11,120 nucleotides of DNA from CAYYJM01 sp964471755 (lineage in GTDB: Bacteria; Planctomycetota; Planctomycetia; Gemmatales; Gemmataceae), in contig CAYYJM010000220.1 of assembly GCA_964471755.1 (NCBI GenBank), positions 1 to 11,120 on the forward strand, read 5' to 3'. The notes below the pieces were generated by a model. That model was not told the DNA's origin. It did no database searches and saw only the letters and a program-made list of their open reading frames with translations. Both the position numbers and the translations under genes were made by a program. Numbering within the stretch: position 1 is the first letter of the stretch; every line of letters begins with the position of its first letter. This document shows, in pieces, positions 7,673-11,120 of this stretch.

Positions 7673-8640
7673 GCGGTCTCCGGGCCGAGGCGGTCGCCGG
7701 CCTTTACCTGGTGTCCCTGGAGGAATTCACGGGCCGTCATCCGTCGTTTGCCAGCCGGCTGTACCTCGACGATCTCGACGATGCCACCATCGCCTGCGAC
7801 CACGCACAGACGCTTCGCTTCGGTCGCGAGCAACTCGCCCGGTTGGCCGATCTCGCCCGACTCCGCCGGCCGATGCGTCGTCTTGCAGACGATGAGACGG
7901 ATCGTCTGCGTTCCGTGATGCAGGAACGTGTACGCCGTCGGCCACGGCTGCATGGCTCGGACGTGCCAGCCGACCGCCTCGGCCGAGCGCGTCCAGTCGA
8001 TCAGGCCGTGGGCCTTGGTCATCTTCGGTGCCTTCGTCACCCGTGCGGGGTCCTGCTTGCACCCGGTGATGGCCCCCTGGTCCATGCGGGCGATCGTCTC
8101 CAGGGCCAGGCGGCCTCCCAGTGGGGCGAGGCGGGCCTCGACCTCGCCGGAGGTTTCCTCCGGGCCGATGACGAGCGATTCCTGAGCGAGCATGTCACCG
8201 GCATCGAGAGCGGTCGACATGCGGATGATGGTCACGCCGGTCTGCGTCTCGCCGTGCCAGATGGCCCAGTGGATCGGGGCGGCTCCGCGATACTTCGGCA
8301 GGAGCGACGCATGCACGTTGATGCCGCCCAGCGTCGGGATGGCCAGCACGTCCCGCGACAGGATCTGACCGTACGCGGCCACGGCGAGCAGATCCGGCTT
8401 CCAGGCCGCGAGGCCGGCCATCCCGTCCGGCGTGTTGATGCTGTCCGGCTGGAAGACCGGCACGCCGGCCGACTCGGCGATGGCCTTCATGCCCTTGCCG
8501 ACCTGGCGGGTGCTGCCGCGTTCCGCTCCGACGTGTTTGTCCGGTTGCGTGACCAGGCCGACGACGTTCTTGCCGGCGGCGAGCAGGGCCTCGAACGTCG
8601 GCTCGGCGAACAGGCCGGTCCCCATCATCACGATGCGCAT
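7669..8640 (-). CDS. fmt: Methionyl-tRNA formyltransferase
   Basis: Fmt formylates the initiator Met-tRNA with 10-formyltetrahydrofolate. The 323-residue product shows the N-terminal formyltransferase domain with MGTGLFAEPTFEALL (family form usually MGTPxFA) and VTQPDK. The active-site segment INVHASLLPKYRGAAPIHWA carries N108 and H110, with D146 in LDAGDML. These match the catalytic Asn-His-Asp triad of the family almost number for number. The C-terminal domain begins after APKMTKAHGLIDW (204-216). The start at 8640 is fixed by GGAGGGACC directly upstream. The open frame extends to 8856, but that extension is low-complexity, reads through the palindrome and enters def, so it is rejected. The stop overlaps the rsmB start by ATGA. 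def lies upstream with a 109-base gap, the only sizeable gap in the def-fmt-rsmB cluster, and it contains a large palindrome. Confidence 0.95.
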   Translation of the reverse strand: MRIVMMGTGLFAEPTFEALLAAGKNVVGLVTQPDKHVGAERGSTRQVGKGMKAIAESAGVPVFQPDSINTPDGMAGLAAWKPDLLAVAAYGQILSRDVLAIPTLGGINVHASLLPKYRGAAPIHWAIWHGETQTGVTIIRMSTALDAGDMLAQESLVIGPEETSGEVEARLAPLGGRLALETIARMDQGAITGCKQDPARVTKAPKMTKAHGLIDWTRSAEAVGWHVRAMQPWPTAYTFLHHGTQTIRLIVCKTTHRPAESGEIGQPGELLATEAKRLCVVAGDGGIVEIVEVQPAGKRRMTAREFLQGHQVKAGDRLGPETA

Positions 8641-8665
8641 GGTCCCTCCGGCAAAATCTCGATGG

Positions 8666-8739
8666 AACCACAGAGGCACAGCGAACCTCGAGAAGACGGG
8701 CGGCGAGGTCTTCTCGGTGTTCGTTGTGCCTCTGTGGTT
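8666..8739. repeat. Large palindromic repeat (two 32-base arms, 10-base loop) between def and fmt
   Basis: The left arm 8666-8697 begins AACCACAGAGGCACAG and ends CGAGAAGAC. The right arm 8708-8739 begins GTCTTCTCG and ends CTGTGCC..GTGGTT-type sequence complementary to it (CTCTGTGGTT at the very end). The outer 21 bases pair with one mismatch (8681/8724) and the inner nine pair perfectly (8689-8697 with 8708-8716). The junction positions 8687-8688 do not pair well with 8717-8718. The loop is 8698-8707. In the operon transcript this would form a long hairpin about 25 bases before the fmt start codon. The nearest T run on that strand is four bases long and lies about ten bases past the stem, so it is not a standard terminator. 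From memory, arms of the CCACAGAGGCACAGAG type occur as dispersed repeats in planctomycetes and other environmental bacteria, so a REP/MITE-like element is the likely identity. Confidence 0.85.
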
Positions 8740-8749
8740 GGTTCTTACT

Positions 8750-9328
8750 TCACGCCTCGGCTTCGAGTGCGGCGAGGACCTTTTCCAGTTCGAGGTCGGC
8801 CGGAATCTCGCCCTTTTCCTGAGCCCGGCGGAACTCGCGCTCGAACTTGGCGACATCGCCGCGGGCGGCCATCCGGGCGATCAGGCCCATCTTGTCGATG
8901 AACAATTCGCCCTTGAGGTGATCGATTTCGTGCTGCCAGGCCCGGGCCTCCAGATCGGACGCGACGATCTCGACCGATTCGCCCTTGAGGTTGTACGCCT
9001 GGATCTTGACGGTCCTGGCCCGGCGAATTTTCTGGAACAGGCCGGGGAAACTGAGGCAGCCCTCGTTGCCTTCCTGGGTGCCGCGCCGTTCGACGAGAAC
9101 GGGGTTGATGAAGACGCCCTCGGCTTCCTTCTGTTCCGGATCACCGGTGACGTTCATGACCAGGAGCTGGTACGGCAGCGCAACCTGAGTGGCGGCCAGG
9201 CCCAGGCCGTTCGCCTCATACATGAGGTCGAACATCGCACCGATGGCGAGATGGACCTTCTGGTCGATACTCGTCAACGGCCGGGCCACGTGCCGCAGGG
9301 AAGGATGGGGGTAATGTACGATCTTCAT
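8750..9328 (-). CDS. def: Peptide deformylase
   Basis: Def is the metalloenzyme that removes the formyl group from nascent N-terminal methionine. All three family motifs are present in the 192 residues: GLGLAATQ (41-48), EGCLSFP with metal ligand C91, and QHEIDHLKG with ligands H133 and H137 and catalytic E134. After about residue 148 there is a charged helical extension (ARMAARGDVAKFEREFRRAQ and onward) of roughly 45 residues, longer than the short type found in E. coli. The ATG at 9328 has AGGA about six bases upstream. It is the first gene of the - strand row, with a TATAAT box 39 bases upstream. Its product undoes the reaction whose substrate Fmt supplies, which explains the conserved def-fmt pairing. 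Confidence 0.95.
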   Translation of the reverse strand: MKIVHYPHPSLRHVARPLTSIDQKVHLAIGAMFDLMYEANGLGLAATQVALPYQLLVMNVTGDPEQKEAEGVFINPVLVERRGTQEGNEGCLSFPGLFQKIRRARTVKIQAYNLKGESVEIVASDLEARAWQHEIDHLKGELFIDKMGLIARMAARGDVAKFEREFRRAQEKGEIPADLELEKVLAALEAEA

Positions 9329-9366
9329 GCGAATCCTGTGTCGGGGCGTGAGAGCCTGTTTCCGTC

Positions 9367-9372
9367 ATTATA
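9367..9372 (-). promoter_or_regulatory. -10 box (TATAAT) of the def-fmt-rsmB operon promoter
   Basis: On the - strand this hexamer is a perfect TATAAT, preceded by CCGA, in a GC-rich 158-base divergent intergenic region where such a sequence is unlikely by chance. It implies a start of transcription near 9360 and a leader of about 30 bases before the def ATG. No good -35 hexamer is visible at 16-18 bases (the sequence there is CGCCAA), so the promoter may depend on an activator or an alternative contact. The assignment is an inference from sequence and position. Confidence 0.55.
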
Positions 9373-9433
9373 TCGGTCTGCCCTGAGGATTGGCGAGAGG
9401 AAGGCAAGTTGCGGTCGCGGAAGCCGGTTCGTC

Positions 9434-9462
9434 TTGTGGAACCAGACCCCGCCGCTCACAAT
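9434..9462 (+). promoter_or_regulatory. Candidate weak promoter for the divergent Uma2 gene
   Basis: TTGTGG at 9434-9439 and CACAAT at 9457-9462 are separated by 17 bases, with four of six -10 positions and the TTG of -35 matching the sigma-70 consensus. Transcription would start near 9469, leaving a leader of about 18 bases with the AAGGAGGT ribosome site in it. The two hexamers also form a TTGTG/CACAA inverted repeat, which may be chance. This is a weak call based on spacing and position only. Confidence 0.25.
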
Positions 9463-9486
9463 GACGTCCGCAAAGGAGGTGTCTCG

Positions 9487-10404
9487 ATGACTCCGCAACT
9501 CCCCACGCTCTCCCCACCGGTGATCGTCTACCCCGACAGTGATGGTAAGCCCATGGCCGACAACACGAAGCAACTCGACTGGATGACACTGCTGTACGGC
9601 AATCTGCGTCTCCATTTCCGCGAGCGTGCCCGGGAGGTGTTCGTCGGCGCGAACCAACTCTGGTATCCCGTCGAGGGCGAACCGGAGACGCGAGTTGCGC
9701 CGGACGTCTACGTCGTTCTCGGCCGACCGCAGGGCCATCGCGGTTCCTACAAGCAGTGGGAGGAGGGCGGCCTTCCGCTCACCGTCACGTTCGAGATCCG
9801 TTCGCCGAGCAACGACTACCCCGACCTGATCGAGACGCTGGATTTCTACGAGGAGTACGGCGTCGAGGAGTACCTTCTCTACGACCCGGAGACGAATTTC
9901 TTCCAGGTCCATCAACGTCAGGGCAAGGCGAACCTGTTACGCCCGGTTCGGCTTCAGTCGGCGATCTACACGAGCGAACGACTCGGCGGTATCCACTTCG
10001 ACCTGTCCGGTGCGGAACTGGTGGTGCGTTACCCCGATGGTCGTCCCTTTGTTCCGTTCGAGGTCGAACGTCAGCGTGCCGACCAGGCCGAACGGCAACT
10101 GGAGCAGACGGCCGAACAACTCAAACTGACCAACGAACGACTGGAGCAGACCAACGAACGGCTGGAGCAGACCAACGAACGACTGGAGCAGACCAACGAA
10201 CGGCTGGAGCTGACCAGCGAGCAACTGGAGCAGACCAGCGAGCGGCTGGAGCGGACCAACGAACGGCTGGAGCAGACCAGCGAGCAACTGGAACAGACCA
10301 GCGAGCGGCTGGATCGGATCATCGAACTGGGTCGGAAGGCACGCCGTGGCGTGGCCACGGCGGAAGAACTGGCGGAACTGGAACGACTGGAGAACGATGG
10401 ATGA
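9487..10404 (+). CDS. Uma2-family (DUF820) protein with a long heptad-repeat C-terminal tail
   Basis: The 305-residue protein starts at the ATG at 9487, fixed by AAGGAGGT at 9473-9480 with six bases of spacing, one of the strongest ribosome sites in the window. The frame upstream to 9409 is therefore not used. The Uma2 core occupies residues 1-195, with APDVYVV (D73), VTFEIRSPSN (E103) and DFYEEYGVEEYLLYDPE (119-135). The lysine normally found just before this last stretch, present as K129 in the other Uma2 protein of this window, appears as threonine (T117 in ETLDFY). Catalysis may be lost, or the lysine may be supplied elsewhere. From residue 205 follow ten heptads of the LEQTNER type and then a charged end. 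The long repeat should form a coiled coil for oligomerisation. The gene is transcribed away from def and lies 170 bases before the HEAT-repeat gene. Confidence 0.9.
   Translation: MTPQLPTLSPPVIVYPDSDGKPMADNTKQLDWMTLLYGNLRLHFRERAREVFVGANQLWYPVEGEPETRVAPDVYVVLGRPQGHRGSYKQWEEGGLPLTVTFEIRSPSNDYPDLIETLDFYEEYGVEEYLLYDPETNFFQVHQRQGKANLLRPVRLQSAIYTSERLGGIHFDLSGAELVVRYPDGRPFVPFEVERQRADQAERQLEQTAEQLKLTNERLEQTNERLEQTNERLEQTNERLELTSEQLEQTSERLERTNERLEQTSEQLEQTSERLDRIIELGRKARRGVATAEELAELERLENDG
10099..10308 (+). repeat. Ten 21-base tandem repeats coding a heptad coiled coil
   Basis: Ten consecutive 21-base units lie in frame within the Uma2-family gene and encode variants of LEQTNER: LEQTAEQ, LKLTNER, three copies of LEQTNER, LELTSEQ, LEQTSER, LERTNER, LEQTSEQ and LEQTSER. 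Leucine is at one core position of every heptad and threonine at the other. Central units differ at only one or two bases, so the array probably grew by unit duplication and could change length between strains without breaking the frame. An eleventh, diverged unit (LDRIIEL) follows at 10309. There are no spacers, so this is not a CRISPR array. Confidence 0.95.
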
Positions 10405-10574
10405 GGTGAAACCCGAGCGTCGTGGCGCCTCCGCCTCCGTTCCGCTCGGCAACGCCTAAAGTAGAATGAATGGAGCCGAAGACGCGCCGGCGGACAGGGA
10501 AAAAGCGGGCCGTACTGCTCGTGGACGGGTATGCTATTGCCATCCTGCCTCGAACTCCTTCTCGGAGGTCCGCC

Positions 10575-11120
10575 GTGCGTACCCTGTTTGCGATCGCTGT
10601 CCTGTTCGTGCCGGCCGTGTTACTCGCTCAGGAGGCCGAGACGGTCGAGCGTCTGGTGAGCCAGTTGCGCGACCGCGACATTGGCGTTCGCCAGACGGCC
10701 CTGCGTGAACTGAACAAGCTCGGCCCGAAGGACGGCCACGCCATCCCGGCCCTGCTCACCCTGCTCGATGACACCGACGAGCAACTCCGCCAGGTCGGCG
10801 TCGGCACCCTCGCACGCCTGGGCAAGACGGCCGTCCCCGCCCTGGTCGAGACGCTCCAGGACAAACGCGCTCCGCTCCGGCGACAGGCGGCTCTGTGCCT
10901 GGGTCAGATCGGCTCCGATGCCAGCGCTGCGGTGCCGGCCCTGAACGCGATCCTGAAGGACTCGAACCGCGACGTGCGTGCCTTCGCCGCCCAGGCCCTG
11001 GTGCGCATCGCCCCGAAGAGTCCGGCCACACTCCCCGAGTTGAGCCAGCCTCTCAAGGACGACGACGTCGACATTCACCTCGCGACGATTTACCCTCTGG
11101 AGCAACTCGGCCCCGACGTT
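10575..11120 (+). CDS. Secreted HEAT-repeat protein, N-terminal part (3' end outside window)
   Basis: The frame opens with GTG at 10575, preceded by GGAGG at 10564-10568 with six bases of spacing, and stays open for 182 codons to the window edge. Residues 1-18 (MRTLFAIAVLFVPAVLLA) are a signal peptide ending before QEAE, so the protein is likely exported; no lipobox cysteine is present. From about residue 22 the chain consists of helical HEAT repeats of roughly 35 residues with the usual D-x-x-VR and A-LG pattern, for example RDIGVRQTALRELNKLG, EQLRQVGVGTLARLG, APLRRQAALCLGQIG and RDVRAFAAQALVRIA. HEAT arrays bind proteins, and planctomycetes have many exported examples of unknown role. Later domains cannot be seen. 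A 170-base gap separates it from the Uma2 gene, with TATGCT at 10531 as a poor -10 candidate. Confidence 0.9.
   Translation, partial: MRTLFAIAVLFVPAVLLAQEAETVERLVSQLRDRDIGVRQTALRELNKLGPKDGHAIPALLTLLDDTDEQLRQVGVGTLARLGKTAVPALVETLQDKRAPLRRQAALCLGQIGSDASAAVPALNAILKDSNRDVRAFAAQALVRIAPKSPATLPELSQPLKDDDVDIHLATIYPLEQLGPDV

Noticed and set aside
6488..7918. 476-codon open frame antisense to rsmB and the end of fmt.
   Set aside because: It crosses two clearly coding genes and has no domain or ribosome site.
8666..8739. The def-fmt palindrome as a rho-independent terminator.
   Set aside because: There is no T run directly after the stem on either strand, and it lies in the middle of a conserved operon.
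8641..8856. 72-residue N-terminal extension of Fmt in the open frame.
   Set aside because: It reads through the palindrome and into def. The internal ATG at 8640 has GGAGG and gives the normal family N-terminus.
7531..8901. 456-codon open frame antisense to fmt.
   Set aside because: It spans fmt, the palindrome and part of def, and its translation is low-complexity Arg/Gly/Asp sequence.
9937..10452. Long antisense and alternate-frame open frames across the heptad region, with repeats such as GADQRT or LLQPFVG.
   Set aside because: A 21-base repeat keeps every frame open once one unit lacks stops. Only the + strand frame continues from a Uma2 domain with a ribosome site.
10466..10708. 80-codon open frame upstream of the HEAT-repeat gene.
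   Set aside because: It overlaps the signal peptide and first repeats of the HEAT protein in another frame, has no ribosome site and reads as Arg-rich noise.

Overview
The window looks like a piece of a planctomycete chromosome, most likely of the Gemmataceae kind. The reasons are high GC with strong G/C preference at third codon positions, a degraded kinase/WD40 gene whose N-terminal and C-terminal segments resemble planctomycete families, two Uma2-type genes within 5 kb, and a secreted HEAT-repeat protein. The assignment rests on family resemblance that I recognise; there is no rRNA or other decisive marker here. The gene content is mostly housekeeping (DNA repair, tRNA and rRNA modification, formyl-Met handling). 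No CRISPR array, phage, insertion sequence, tRNA or rRNA was found.

Layout. On the left (1-2084, + strand) lies the C-terminal half of the transcription-repair coupling factor Mfd, cut by the window edge, followed after 22 bases by an unrecognised 160-residue protein. The stretch 2085-3156 is a gene graveyard on the - strand. It holds the start of a Ser/Thr kinase-like reading frame (intact ribosome binding site, 45 codons), the last part of a WD40 protein with its HEAT-like tail in another frame, and a doubtful scrap that may come from a CHAT/caspase-like protein.

From 9328 down to 3181 the - strand carries one compact gene row, in transcription order def, fmt, rsmB, a Uma2-family gene, a multi-pass membrane protein gene and miaB. 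def-fmt-rsmB is the classical translation cluster: deformylase, initiator-tRNA formyltransferase and 16S rRNA m5C methyltransferase. fmt/rsmB and rsmB/Uma2 overlap by ATGA, and Uma2/membrane protein by TGATG, so the two accessory genes are translationally coupled to the housekeeping genes. A perfect TATAAT box lies 39 bases upstream of def. The 109-base def-fmt gap contains a large palindrome (two 32-base arms, 10-base loop) that looks like a mobile or dispersed palindromic repeat.

Divergently from def, a second Uma2-family gene (9487-10404, + strand) has a very strong ribosome binding site and a C-terminal tail of ten near-identical heptads encoded by a 21-base tandem repeat. The window ends inside a GTG-started, signal-peptide-bearing HEAT-repeat protein (10575 onward).

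I did not find a convincing new system. The most unusual items are the palindrome inside the def-fmt operon, the Uma2/membrane-protein pair wired into a translation operon, the heptad-repeat Uma2 that lacks the usual downstream lysine, and the decayed kinase/WD40 locus.
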